From Dyadobacter koreensis (lineage in GTDB: Bacteria > Bacteroidota > Bacteroidia > Cytophagales > Spirosomataceae), in contig NZ_FNXY01000005.1 in NCBI RefSeq assembly GCF_900108855.1, positions 34,681 to 98,680 of the forward strand: a DNA stretch of 64,000 nucleotides, given 5' to 3'. Under the pieces are notes generated by a model. That model had not been told where the DNA came from and made no database searches. It worked only from the letters and a program-made list of their open reading frames with translations. Positions 1-8,417 of the stretch are shown piece by piece; the first letter of the stretch is position 1; every line of letters begins with the position of its first letter. The position numbers and the translations under genes are program-made.

Positions 1-46
1 TTTGCGCTTCTTCTGTAACAGAAGGCGTATGGGAAGATGCATTCAT
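1..46 (-). CDS. N-terminus of a gene downstream of the ECF sigma factor (partial)
   Basis: An ATG on the minus strand at 46 opens a frame that stays open to the window edge and reads MNASSHTPSVTEEAQ. It begins 87 bases after the stop of the sigma factor and runs in the same direction. Genes in this place after an ECF sigma factor often encode the anti-sigma factor, but only 15 residues are visible and no domain can be recognised. The start codon is inferred from the open frame; there is no clear ribosome binding site, which is usual in this phylum. Confidence 0.4.
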   Translation of the reverse strand, partial: MNASSHTPSVTEEAQ

Positions 47-133
47 CACAAATTATGCTGGTAAATTGATTTTTGGAATATATATGTACGACTGTACCCT
101 ATAACCCAATAGTGCATAAAAAAAGTTCATAGG

Positions 134-733
134 TTATGAATCATAACCCATTGAGCTAGCATAACTTTTAAGTTTTTCTTTCAAAAGATTACGCGCGCGG
201 TGTAGTCTGGACCGTACGGTACCAATTGGAATATCCAGGATTTTTGCCATTTCCTCATATGTGAATCCTTCGATATCACATAGAATAATTACGGTACGGA
301 AATCGACAGGCAGTGCATTTAAAGCATTGGCCACTTCGTCTCCGATTAATTCCTGAACTGCATCAGCACGAAGATCAACCGTGTAAGTTGTGTCGGATGC
401 TTCTTCGGAATTATAAGTTGTTTCTACTTCCTGATAATCAACTTTTGAAGGTTCTTTGCTTTTCTTACGATAATCGTTGATAAAGCTGTTTTTCAAGATA
501 CGGAAAAGCCAGGCTTTGGCATTTGTACCTTGTTCAAAAGAAGAAATAAAACGGAAAGCTTTCAGGTATGTGTCCTGCACCAGGTCGTTCGCATCGTCTT
601 CATCCATGGTTAGACGGAAGGCGAAGTTATACATGGAGTCTATGTGTGGCATGAATTCACGGTTGAAGATCTCGTATCTGAGATCATCTGTGTATCCATT
701 AGTGGTGATCGATTCTGACATGGCAACTGACAT
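134..733 (-). CDS. ECF-family RNA polymerase sigma factor
   Basis: This 199-residue protein is a group 4 (ECF) sigma factor that directs RNA polymerase to a limited regulon. Region 2 lies at about residues 25-90, with the acidic DEDDANDLVQDTYLKAF stretch of region 2.2 and the AWLFRILKNSFINDYRK stretch of regions 2.3-2.4. A linker rich in Glu, Thr and Ser follows, then region 4 at about 135-190 with the helix-turn-helix FTYEEMAKILDIPIGTVRSR. A second ATG at 721 would remove four residues and is equally plausible. The gene downstream may be its anti-sigma factor. The target regulon cannot be read from the sequence. Confidence 0.92.
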   Translation of the reverse strand: MSVAMSESITTNGYTDDLRYEIFNREFMPHIDSMYNFAFRLTMDEDDANDLVQDTYLKAFRFISSFEQGTNAKAWLFRILKNSFINDYRKKSKEPSKVDYQEVETTYNSEEASDTTYTVDLRADAVQELIGDEVANALNALPVDFRTVIILCDIEGFTYEEMAKILDIPIGTVRSRLHRARNLLKEKLKSYASSMGYDS

Positions 734-960
734 AGGAATGCTGAATTTACAAAGATTATCAACAGCTCCAAATCGTACAAAGCAAATTTTGATGAACGGC
801 GGTTATAAGTTCCTGAACTGCCATTATTTCGGGATGCACATTTTTTCGCTGAAAGGACTTTACCTGACACTGGCGATGATATAATTTATAGGACCGCCCC
901 TTATTGATGTATAAACATCAAATTTCGAGCCACCGGATTTGGCACGGTCAAAATGTCAGG

Positions 961-1464
961 TTACCTCCTTGAAAAAAGTTCCAGTAGCACGATCATTAGC
1001 ATTGTGAAGAGGGTACTTGCTGCGATTCGGATGAGTGTGTGCAATATCATGCCAAAATTATTTATTTCCATTAGGAAAAGCATGGCATGATGGATAAAAA
1101 TTAAAGGCAAAACGTAAGCCAAAAAAGCGCCTATTCCTTGACTTCGAATACCAATATCTACGCGTTCGGCTCCTTTGGATTCCATTTGATAGTGAATCAA
1201 AAATGGTCTCAGATAAGCGATCAGGACTGTGGCTGCTGCGTGCATTCCAAATGTATTTGAAAAAATATCAACAGTAAATCCAATTGCAAATCCAATAAAG
1301 AGAAGATACATTCTGCTGATCTCCGCCGGAAGGATTAAAATGCCGGCGATATAGATAAAGCAAAACGCATAGTTGAACAAAACCATGTTGCGCATGAAAA
1401 AGATCTGCAGCAGCAGGTAAAGTATTACCATCAAACTATATTGTATTACTTCGCGTAAACTCAT
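961..1464 (-). CDS. mreD: rod shape-determining protein MreD
   Basis: MreD is the small polytopic inner-membrane member of the elongasome, which guides lateral peptidoglycan synthesis. The protein has 167 residues, close to the family size, and is almost entirely hydrophobic with about five membrane segments. The sequence is poorly conserved, as is normal for MreD, so the call rests on length, topology and position directly after mreC. Its start overlaps the mreC stop by four bases (1461-1464), indicating translational coupling. The usual next genes, mrdA (PBP2) and rodA, are missing: mreD is followed by an ECF sigma factor instead. Confidence 0.88.
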   Translation of the reverse strand: MSLREVIQYSLMVILYLLLQIFFMRNMVLFNYAFCFIYIAGILILPAEISRMYLLFIGFAIGFTVDIFSNTFGMHAAATVLIAYLRPFLIHYQMESKGAERVDIGIRSQGIGAFLAYVLPLIFIHHAMLFLMEINNFGMILHTLIRIAASTLFTMLMIVLLELFSRR

Positions 1465-2300
1465 CGACGATCTCCTAAGCGTTGTTTTAATGTTTCCTGT
1501 TCCCCAAGTTGGCGATTTTTGACCACATAGACATAGGAAAGGTTTCTGAAGTCCGTCGCTAGTTCCAGGACGATATTATAAAATGTCTGGTCAGGGTGAA
1601 CAGTAACTGATTTAACCTTTCCAACCATAATTCCCGGTGGAAAAACGGCGTTCACATTTGACGTCACCGCTGAGTCTCCTTTATAGACTTTGGTATATCT
1701 GGAGACATCCACCATATCTACAAAATTAGGGTCTTTTCCAGGCCACTTGGCAGTTCCAATTTCGTTACTTCTGATCAGTTTGGAAGAAACCATAAACTGT
1801 GGGTGCAGAATGGAAGTGACAATCGAATAATTCTTTGAGCAGAACCGGACTTTTCCAACAACACCTGTTGCCGAGATTACACCCATATCAGGTTCTATAC
1901 CATCGGCAGATCCCTTATCGATTGTGATGTAGTTGTTGGTTCTGTTCGTTTCATTATCTACGACCTTGGCAACTTTGTATGTGAATCTGGCATTGAAAGC
2001 TGAATCAGGAACATAACCTACCGGAGCGTCCTTGGCATTTTTCTGGCTCAGCGTAGCGACCAATGCATTCAGTCGTGCATTTTCATTAGCGAGATCTGAA
2101 TTTATTTCACCCAGGCGGGTATACTCACGGGCTGAATTAGAAAATGCAAGCGTTTTGGCAACATAATAGTTTGATGTATTGAAATAAGTGGCGCCCCAAT
2201 AAGAATTACTACGCACAATCAACCATCCGCTGAAAATTTCCAGCAAAACGAACACCAAAAAAAACCGATTCCGGGCAATGAAATCTACAAGCTGAAGCAT
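1461..2300 (-). CDS. mreC: rod shape-determining protein MreC
   Basis: MreC is the periplasmic scaffold that links cytoplasmic MreB filaments to the penicillin-binding proteins of elongation. The 279-residue protein has a short cytoplasmic N-terminus, one membrane anchor at about residues 12-30, a coiled-coil segment at about 58-90 (EINSDLANENARLNALVATL), then the double beta-barrel domain with the typical phrases NNYITIDKGSADGIEPDMGV and GVVGKV. It lies 74 bases after mreB and overlaps mreD. The gap to mreB holds a strong stem-loop that could set the ratio of MreB to MreC. Confidence 0.95.
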   Translation of the reverse strand: MLQLVDFIARNRFFLVFVLLEIFSGWLIVRSNSYWGATYFNTSNYYVAKTLAFSNSAREYTRLGEINSDLANENARLNALVATLSQKNAKDAPVGYVPDSAFNARFTYKVAKVVDNETNRTNNYITIDKGSADGIEPDMGVISATGVVGKVRFCSKNYSIVTSILHPQFMVSSKLIRSNEIGTAKWPGKDPNFVDMVDVSRYTKVYKGDSAVTSNVNAVFPPGIMVGKVKSVTVHPDQTFYNIVLELATDFRNLSYVYVVKNRQLGEQETLKQRLGDRR

Positions 2301-2310
2301 GGGCTAATAT

Positions 2311-2365
2311 GTTCACGCCCAGCATGCCAGTGCAGGTTTTTGCCTGAAACCGACATGCTGTGAAC
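2311..2365 (-). promoter_or_regulatory. intercistronic stem-loop between mreB and mreC
   Basis: Three nested complementary arms fill the gap: GTTCAC with GTGAAC (outer), AGCATG with CATGCT (middle) and CAGG with CCTG (inner), around a loop of about six bases, with small internal loops between the arms. On the mRNA strand it begins about ten bases after the mreB stop and ends just before the mreC start. It has no U-run, so it is not a simple terminator. A role in mRNA stability or in lowering mreC and mreD expression relative to mreB is inference. Confidence 0.6.
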
Positions 2366-2374
2366 GATCCAATA

Positions 2375-3400
2375 CTACGAAATCAATACGGGTTTGTACA
2401 GTTCCAGATTTTTAAGAACCTCACCGGTTCCTTTTACCACCGCCTTTAACGGATCATCTGCAATGTGTACAGGTAATTTAGTTTTTTGGGAAATGCGCCT
2501 GTCCAAACCATGGATCAAAGCACCGCCGCCTGTCAGCCAGATACCGTTTTTGAAAATATCCGCTGAAAGTTCAGGAGGAGAAATTTCAAGTGCTTTCATA
2601 ACGCCTTCTTCAATTTTAGATATTGATTTATCTAACGAATAAGCGATTTCACTGTAAGTAACGCGAATTTCTTTTGGAATACCCGTCATCAAGTCACGAC
2701 CGCGAACCTGATAATCTTCCAAAGCTGTATCCAGTTCAGGCGATGCCGAACCGATAGCCATTTTAATTAATTCAGCAGAACGCTCACCAATCAAAAGATT
2801 GTGTTCACGACGCATATAGTCAACGATATCTCTTGTGAAAACGTCACCAGCGATACGTACTGACTGCTCACATACAATGCCTGAAAGTGCGATAACAGCG
2901 ATTTCCGTGGTACCACCTCCAATGTCAACGATCATTACACCGTTAGGCTGCGTGATATCTATTCCGATACCAATGGCAGCTGCAATCGGTTCATGAACCA
3001 TGTAAACTTCTTTCGCGCCTGCGTGCTCGCATGAATCTTTCACAGCACGTTTCTCAACTTCGGTGATTCCTGATGGTATACAAACAACCATACGATGGGA
3101 AGGAGTGAAAAAGCGACTGCCGGTATCGATCATCTTGATCATGCCGCGGATCATCATTTCTGCGGCGGTAAAGTCGGCAATAACACCGTCTTTAAGCGGA
3201 CGAATGGTTTTTATATTTTCATTCGTCTTTTCGTGCATTTGCATTGCTGTGTGGCCAATCGCTAGTACTTTGCCGGTGGTCTTATCCATGGCAATAATCG
3301 ATGGCTCATCTACAACAACTGTATCTTTGTGGATGATCAAAGTATTTGCCGTACCCAAATCAATCGCAATATCACTTGTCAAAAAATCAAACAATCCCAT
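2375..3400 (-). CDS. mreB: rod shape-determining protein MreB (actin homologue)
   Basis: MreB is the bacterial actin that forms membrane-bound filaments and positions cell-wall synthesis. The 341-residue length is typical. The phosphate 1 motif is IDLGTANTLI near the N-terminus, phosphate 2 is VDIGGGTTEIAVIAL at about residue 158, and the adenosine motif is LTGGGALIHGL at about 290. The N-terminus MGLFDFLTSDIAID carries the short hydrophobic and amphipathic segment that binds the membrane in this family. It is the first gene of mreB-mreC-mreD and has a good promoter at 3442-3471. A long ATP-A/ATP-B spacing and the whole fold appear intact. Confidence 0.98.
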   Translation of the reverse strand: MGLFDFLTSDIAIDLGTANTLIIHKDTVVVDEPSIIAMDKTTGKVLAIGHTAMQMHEKTNENIKTIRPLKDGVIADFTAAEMMIRGMIKMIDTGSRFFTPSHRMVVCIPSGITEVEKRAVKDSCEHAGAKEVYMVHEPIAAAIGIGIDITQPNGVMIVDIGGGTTEIAVIALSGIVCEQSVRIAGDVFTRDIVDYMRREHNLLIGERSAELIKMAIGSASPELDTALEDYQVRGRDLMTGIPKEIRVTYSEIAYSLDKSISKIEEGVMKALEISPPELSADIFKNGIWLTGGGALIHGLDRRISQKTKLPVHIADDPLKAVVKGTGEVLKNLELYKPVLIS

Positions 3401-3441
3401 ATATATTTTTAAAATTTTCGCTCACTTTGATTTCAGGTGTG

Positions 3442-3471
3442 CAAAATTACAGATTATTACCCACAAACAAA
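3442..3471 (-). promoter_or_regulatory. promoter of the mreBCD operon
   Basis: On the minus strand a -33 element TTTG (3468-3471) is followed after 18 bases by a -7 element TAATTTTG (3442-3449). Both match the Bacteroidota vegetative consensus TTTG / TAnnTTTG. The expected start point leaves a leader of roughly 35 bases before the mreB ATG at 3400. Confidence 0.6.
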
Positions 3472-3560
3472 GGCATTTAACAAATTTCACTTTGAGGCCG
3501 GATTTTGGTCATTTAAGTGCTGTGATTTGTGCTTGTAGAATAGAATTTATAAATCCTGTG

Positions 3561-3568
3561 TACATTTG
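3561..3568 (+). promoter_or_regulatory. -7 promoter element upstream of the GH3-family gene
   Basis: TACATTTG matches the TAnnTTTG form of the Bacteroidota -7 element and lies eight bases before the ATG at 3577. If it is the real promoter, the mRNA would be nearly leaderless. No -33 element at the ideal distance is clear (the nearest TTG is 25 bases upstream), so the call is moderate. Confidence 0.4.
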
Positions 3569-3576
3569 TTTTTACT

Positions 3577-5079
3577 ATGGGAATCAGAGCACTTTTGAGC
3601 CAGCCACTGGCTAAATATATCGCAGAAGAACAGCAAAGATGGATCGTCAAAAGTACGGAAGTACAAGAAGAATGGCGGGTAAAACTGGTTGCGAAGGCCA
3701 TGAATACGCAGTTTGGAAAAGATCATTTTTTCAAGGATATCCATACCTACGAAGAGTTTAAAGAAGCAGTTCCGGTGAGGGATTATGAAGATCTGAAAGG
3801 ATATATAGCCCATCTGAAAGCGGGTGAATCTGATATACTGTGGCCGGGAAAACCGCTATATTTTGCAAAGACCTCTGGTACGACATCGGGAACAAAATAT
3901 ATTCCGATCACAAAGGAATCGATTCCAAACCATATAAATTCTGCCCGTAACGCTATTCTGAGTTATATTGCAGAAACTAAAAAATCAGCATTTCTTGATA
4001 AAAAACTAATTTTTCTTTCCGGAAGTCCTGTGATGACGGAGACTGGCGGCGTGTTGACCGGACGTTTGTCCGGGATTTCAAATCATCATGTCCCGGGGTA
4101 TCTGCGGGCGAATCAGATGCCAAGTTATGAAACCAATTGTATTGAAGATTGGGAAATAAAACTGGATAAGATTATTGACGAAACAATCGATCAGCCGATG
4201 TCGCTTATTTCTGGTATACCTCCCTGGGTCCAGATGTATTTTGACAGAATCATTGACAGAACCGGAAAAAAAATAAAAGACGTTTTTCCTGAATTTTCAC
4301 TGTTTATATATGGCGGGGTAAATTTTGAACCCTATCGTGCTAAACTATACGAATCCATAGGAAAGAGAATTGATTCGATTGAGCTCTATCCTGCATCCGA
4401 AGGTTTTTTTGCCTACCAGGATTCTCAGAAAGAGGAAGGGCTTCTGTTATTATTGAATTCAGGAATCTTCTTTGAATTTATTCCGGTAGAAAATTATTTT
4501 GATGAAAATCCGAAACGCCTTCGTATAAATGACGTCGAAGTAGGGAAAAATTATGCGCTTGTCGTAAGTAGTAATGCGGGACTTTGGGGTTATTCAATAG
4601 GAGATACCATCAAGTTTGTTTCGACGGATCCGTACCGGATTTTAGTAACTGGCCGAATTAAACATTTTATTTCGGCTTTCGGAGAGCATGTGATAGGAGA
4701 GGAGATTGAAAAGGCGCTGCGTTATGCCATGGAAAGGCATCCCGAAGTAGAAGTTGTCGAGTTCACCGTTGCACCGATGGTAACACCAAATCAGGGCAGT
4801 TTGCCTTATCACGAATGGTTTGTGGAATTTGCGAAGATGCCGGTCAATATGGAGCAATTTGTTCAGGATATTGATAGAAGGCTGACAGAACTGAATGTTT
4901 ATTATGACGATTTGATCAAAGGAAATATTCTGCGTCAGCTGGTTATGACTCCTTTGCGTAAGAATTCATTTATCGATTATATGCGCGCAAGCGGTAAATT
5001 AGGCGGGCAAAATAAAGTACCAAGACTTTCCAACGATCGTAAGATAGCTGATGAGCTGACGAAAATGAATACGTTGTAA
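3577..5079 (+). CDS. GH3-family (auxin-responsive GH3-like) adenylating enzyme
   Basis: This 500-residue protein belongs to the GH3 family, named after plant enzymes that adenylate hormone carboxylates and conjugate them to amino acids. The ATP-binding motif FAKTSGTTSGTKYIPIT lies at about residues 97-113, with IYGGVNFEPYR at about 246 and LYPASEGFFAYQD near 267. The GYSIGDTIKFVS segment and the hinge ILVTGRIKHFISAFGEHV at about 350 lead to the small C-terminal domain. It lies 20 bases before dxr. Such genes are common in Bacteroidota, but the natural substrate of the bacterial proteins is not established to my knowledge. Family assignment is secure; the reaction is not. Confidence 0.9.
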   Translation: MGIRALLSQPLAKYIAEEQQRWIVKSTEVQEEWRVKLVAKAMNTQFGKDHFFKDIHTYEEFKEAVPVRDYEDLKGYIAHLKAGESDILWPGKPLYFAKTSGTTSGTKYIPITKESIPNHINSARNAILSYIAETKKSAFLDKKLIFLSGSPVMTETGGVLTGRLSGISNHHVPGYLRANQMPSYETNCIEDWEIKLDKIIDETIDQPMSLISGIPPWVQMYFDRIIDRTGKKIKDVFPEFSLFIYGGVNFEPYRAKLYESIGKRIDSIELYPASEGFFAYQDSQKEEGLLLLLNSGIFFEFIPVENYFDENPKRLRINDVEVGKNYALVVSSNAGLWGYSIGDTIKFVSTDPYRILVTGRIKHFISAFGEHVIGEEIEKALRYAMERHPEVEVVEFTVAPMVTPNQGSLPYHEWFVEFAKMPVNMEQFVQDIDRRLTELNVYYDDLIKGNILRQLVMTPLRKNSFIDYMRASGKLGGQNKVPRLSNDRKIADELTKMNTL

Positions 5080-5099
5080 AGCTTACATTTTAAACTACT

Positions 5100-6263
5100 A
5101 TGTCAATAAAAAGAATAGCCATTTTGGGGTCCACAGGGTCCATTGGAACTCAGGCACTGGATGTAATTGAAGCCAATCAGGATATTTTTTCAGTGGAAGT
5201 ACTGACTGCTCAGAATAGCGCAGATTTACTAATTGAACAGGCTGTGAAATTTAAGCCGAAAGTAGTTGTTATCGGAAACGAGGCGCTTCAAGATAAAGTA
5301 GGTTCGGCGCTTTCTTCACTTCCAATTCAGGTTTATTCAGGTGATGCCGCACTTCTTTCAGTAGTGGAATCTGACAGCATTGACATGGTACTTACCGCTA
5401 TGGTGGGTTATGCGGGCTTGTTGCCGACGATACATGCCATTAAAGCCGGGAAAAATATTGCGCTTGCCAATAAAGAAACGTTGGTCGTTGCCGGTGAGCT
5501 GATAACGAAGTTGGCCAAAGAAAATAACGTAAGTATTTATCCGGTAGACTCGGAACATTCGGCCATTTTTCAGTGCCTGGCTGGCGAGGAGAATAATCCG
5601 ATAGAAAAAATAATCCTGACTGCTTCCGGCGGACCGTTCAGAGGAAAAAATCGTGAGTTCCTTTCAGGTGTAACCAAACAGCAGGCATTAAAACATCCCA
5701 ACTGGAGCATGGGAGCAAAAATTACGATCGATTCGGCTACTTTGATGAATAAAGGCCTTGAAGTGATTGAGGCAAAATGGCTGTTCGACCTTTCTGCCAG
5801 TCAGATTGATGTGATTGTGCATCCGCAAAGCATCATTCATTCCATGGTGCAGTTTGAAGATGGAAGTATGAAGGCGCAAATGGGTTTGCCAGATATGAAA
5901 TTGCCAATTCAGTATGCCCTTCATTATCCTTATAGATTAAAATCGTCGTTTCCACGTTTTGACTTTGCATCATATCCCTCGCTGACTTTCGAAAAGCCGG
6001 ATATGGAAACATTCAGGAACCTGGCTGTCGCTTATGAAGCACTGGAAAAAGGAGGGAATGCTGCCTGTATTGTCAATGCAGCCAATGAAATTGCCGTCGA
6101 AGCATTTCTTTGCGACAAGATCCGTTTTTTAGAGATTTCGGATGTCATTATCGAATGCGTTGCCAAAATTAACTACATTCAGAACCCGGCATATCTGGAT
6201 TATGTTGATACCAATGAAGCTACAAGGCGCTTTGCTTTGGAAATGATTCAAGTAAAAGTTTAA
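5100..6263 (+). CDS. dxr: 1-deoxy-D-xylulose 5-phosphate reductoisomerase
   Basis: Dxr converts 1-deoxy-D-xylulose 5-phosphate to 2-C-methyl-D-erythritol 4-phosphate with NADPH, the second step of the MEP isoprenoid pathway. The 387 residues begin with the NADPH-binding motif ILGSTGSIGTQALDVI. NKETLVVAGELI is at about residue 124, and the metal- and substrate-binding segment PVDSEHSAIFQCL follows at about 149, then TASGGPFR, MGAKITIDSATLMNKGLE and the loop HPQSIIHSMVQF. It lies in a plus-strand run between the GH3-family gene and a membrane protein gene that begins immediately after its stop codon. In many relatives an RseP-type protease follows dxr; here it does not. Confidence 0.98.
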   Translation: MSIKRIAILGSTGSIGTQALDVIEANQDIFSVEVLTAQNSADLLIEQAVKFKPKVVVIGNEALQDKVGSALSSLPIQVYSGDAALLSVVESDSIDMVLTAMVGYAGLLPTIHAIKAGKNIALANKETLVVAGELITKLAKENNVSIYPVDSEHSAIFQCLAGEENNPIEKIILTASGGPFRGKNREFLSGVTKQQALKHPNWSMGAKITIDSATLMNKGLEVIEAKWLFDLSASQIDVIVHPQSIIHSMVQFEDGSMKAQMGLPDMKLPIQYALHYPYRLKSSFPRFDFASYPSLTFEKPDMETFRNLAVAYEALEKGGNAACIVNAANEIAVEAFLCDKIRFLEISDVIIECVAKINYIQNPAYLDYVDTNEATRRFALEMIQVKV

Positions 6264-6713
6264 ATGAAAGCGATTTTTTTGAAATATATATCCGTAGCAC
6301 TAGCCAGTACACTTAAATTTTTTGGAGGTCCTATTACCGGTGTCATCTTAAATCTGACCTGGATTGAAACGGCTATCTGCTCCATTGCGGGCATGATGTT
6401 CAGTGTTCTGGTTGTCACATATGTCGGCAAAGTAATTCAGGCGTTGTTGAAAAAATATAGAAAAAATACGCCTAAAAGATTTAGTAAAACAAATCGGATA
6501 GCAGTAAGAATCTGGAAGAAATTCGGGATTATTGGCATTGCACTTTTGACACCTCCTTTATTCACGCCTATTTTTGGAACTGCCTTAGCTGTTGCTTTTA
6601 GAGTACCGCGAGGTTCGATTTTCCTTTGGATGACGCTTAGTGCACTCGGCTGGGGATTTTTTATCTCCTATATAGCACATAAGATGACTTTTATTCAGGA
6701 GTGGATAAAATAA
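6264..6713 (+). CDS. small integral membrane protein, function unknown
   Basis: The ATG directly follows the dxr stop codon, so the two are probably co-transcribed and coupled. The 149-residue protein has about four hydrophobic segments (near residues 5-30, 35-60, 92-112 and 118-140), separated by a basic cytoplasmic loop around residues 62-88. The segment GIALLTPPLFTPIFGTALAVAF is reminiscent of small VTT/DedA-like or 'small multidrug export' membrane proteins, but the resemblance is weak and no function can be given. A terminator follows just after the stop. Confidence 0.75.
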   Translation: MKAIFLKYISVALASTLKFFGGPITGVILNLTWIETAICSIAGMMFSVLVVTYVGKVIQALLKKYRKNTPKRFSKTNRIAVRIWKKFGIIGIALLTPPLFTPIFGTALAVAFRVPRGSIFLWMTLSALGWGFFISYIAHKMTFIQEWIK

Positions 6714-6714
6714 A

Positions 6715-6738
6715 AAAGCGTACATACATGTACGCTTT
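6715..6738. terminator. bidirectional intrinsic terminator
   Basis: Perfect inverted repeat AAAGCGTACAT / ATGTACGCTTT with a two-base loop, flanked by A and T runs. It lies between the stop of the plus-strand membrane protein and the stop of the minus-strand glycosyltransferase, so it can serve both converging transcripts. Confidence 0.8.
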
Positions 6739-6760
6739 CTGATATAGTAAAATTTTGATA

Positions 6761-7525
6761 CTATCTGCTGACTTCTTTTTTCGGAGCAACTGACTTTTTC
6801 ATATAATCGCCGCGCGAGAAAAATTTCTCGATGAAGCAGTACATAAGAATAAAGAAATAACGGCTTCCCATTTCTTTGATCTTCAATTTAGACTCGCCGT
6901 ATTTTCTGTTTGTCCAGCTATTTGGAACAACTGCATAATTATACCCGCGAACAATTGCCTTCAGGGGCAGCTCGATTGTAAGATTGAAATGTGGAGCGAG
7001 AAATGGTTTTATACCATCGATTGTTTCCCGTTTGTATAATTTGAAAGCGTTAGTTGTATCGTTGTATTTGATACCCATGACCATGCGCACGATGAAATTG
7101 GCAACCCGGTTAATTACTTTTTTCAAAGCTGGATAATCAATCACTTTACCGCCTTTTTCCCAACGTGAGCCGAAAACACAGTCGTAATCGCCTTCCACCA
7201 TCTTGAAATAATATTTTACAAGATCCTCAGGATCATCCGACATATCGGCCATAAACACAGCAACACAGTCTCCCGAAAATCTTTCGAGACCGAAGCGCAC
7301 AGCATACCCAAAACCATTAGGACCTGGATTCGTCTGGTATACTAAGCTTGGTATTTCAAGAGAAAGTTCATCAAGAACACGAAGCGTTCCATCTTTTGAA
7401 TTATCGTTTGTCACGAAAATCTCGTGGGGGATATTGTACTTCTTCAAGGTTTGGTAAAGTGACCTCAAAGTGTCTGAAATGGATTCTTCTTCGTTATATG
7501 CTGGTATTACAACACTTAGCTTCAT
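6761..7525 (-). CDS. family 2 glycosyltransferase (DPM1/GtrB-like type)
   Basis: A GT-A fold transferase of 254 residues. The N-terminus MKLSVVIPAYNEEESISD is the standard GT2 opening, TNDNSKDGT binds the nucleotide, and FMADMSDDPEDLVKYY carries the metal-binding acidic motif. The C-terminal third, with LKKVINRVANFIVRMVMG and NRKYGESKLKIKEM, resembles polyprenyl-phosphate glycosyltransferases, which charge a lipid carrier for later transfer. I chose the ATG at 7525 because the longer frame opens with a TTG and unrelated residues. It is the last gene of a minus-strand glycan cluster and is closed by the terminator at 6715-6738. Confidence 0.88.
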   Translation of the reverse strand: MKLSVVIPAYNEEESISDTLRSLYQTLKKYNIPHEIFVTNDNSKDGTLRVLDELSLEIPSLVYQTNPGPNGFGYAVRFGLERFSGDCVAVFMADMSDDPEDLVKYYFKMVEGDYDCVFGSRWEKGGKVIDYPALKKVINRVANFIVRMVMGIKYNDTTNAFKLYKRETIDGIKPFLAPHFNLTIELPLKAIVRGYNYAVVPNSWTNRKYGESKLKIKEMGSRYFFILMYCFIEKFFSRGDYMKKSVAPKKEVSR

Positions 7526-7569
7526 GTATGTCAGGATTGAAAAACAGTACAAATTAAAGATTAATATAA

Positions 7570-8397
7570 TTAACTGCCAATTTTTTCTAACTTTTCAAGT
7601 TGCTCTTCATACCGTGCAATGGTTTGAAGAATGGTGTTGTCATACTTTTTATCAAGCCATACGTTCACATTTTCAAACATTTCTTTACGGTTTCTTAAAA
7701 ACCATTTATTGCTGTGCGAATGTACGTTGCTAAGTCCGGCGCTATGTTTTCTGTAAACTCCCATTACCTCGGGCAGGTAAGCAATCTTACCTTTTGCAGC
7801 TAGTTGAATGCTCAATGCCCAATCGCCGGCTGCGGCCGTTGCATGCCATTCTGCGAAACTTTCTGTAAGAAAATAATTTCGATATAGCCAGCTTGCTGTA
7901 GCCATAAACCAGCGATCCTGGAGAATGTCGTCAATTGTTGAAACATGAGCCTGATTCTCTTTATTAAATGGATGGCTTTTCGAACCATCTTCATACGTTA
8001 CCAGCATGTTGTGGTGGCAAATGGAAAAATCCGGATTGTTTTCCATAAAATCCACCTGCTTTTGCAACTTATATGGATCCGTCCAGTAGTCATCTCCCTC
8101 ACACATGGCCACGTATTCACCCCGACAAGCTTTTAAAAGTTGTAAAACATTGTTACGTCCTGCAAATTCTCTTGGTTCGAAAGGCCCCTGGTTTTCCGTG
8201 TGTAAAAATGCTTTGATAATGTCGGGATACTGTTCCTGATAACTGCGGATAATTTCTTGTGAACCGTCCGTTGAACCATCATCACCGACTACGATTTCAA
8301 AGGGAAATGTCGTTTTCTGTTCCAAAGCGCCATCGAGCATTCTGGAAATATAATTTTTGTGATTAAACGTGGGAACGCAAACAGAAACCTTGATCAT
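7570..8397 (-). CDS. family 2 glycosyltransferase
   Basis: This 275-residue GT2 enzyme opens with MIKVSVCVPTFNHKNYISRM. It carries VGDDGSTDGSQEIIRSY for nucleotide binding and CEGDDYWTDPYKLQKQVDFM, with the DxD-like metal site and a conserved motif shared with the upstream neighbour. A Trp-rich central segment and MGVYRKHSAGLSN follow. No membrane segments are evident, so it probably acts on the cytoplasmic face. It is clearly a paralogue of the gene at 8418-9392 and lies 20 bases from it. The sugar and acceptor are unknown; a role in a surface polysaccharide or glycolipid is inference from the neighbourhood. Confidence 0.88.
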   Translation of the reverse strand: MIKVSVCVPTFNHKNYISRMLDGALEQKTTFPFEIVVGDDGSTDGSQEIIRSYQEQYPDIIKAFLHTENQGPFEPREFAGRNNVLQLLKACRGEYVAMCEGDDYWTDPYKLQKQVDFMENNPDFSICHHNMLVTYEDGSKSHPFNKENQAHVSTIDDILQDRWFMATASWLYRNYFLTESFAEWHATAAAGDWALSIQLAAKGKIAYLPEVMGVYRKHSAGLSNVHSHSNKWFLRNRKEMFENVNVWLDKKYDNTILQTIARYEEQLEKLEKIGS

Positions 8398-8417
8398 AAC
8401 GAGTTTATAACAGGTTT

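Noticed and set aside
477..884. A plus-strand open frame of 135 codons opposite the ECF sigma gene
   Set aside because: Antisense shadow of a well-supported sigma factor, with no domain.
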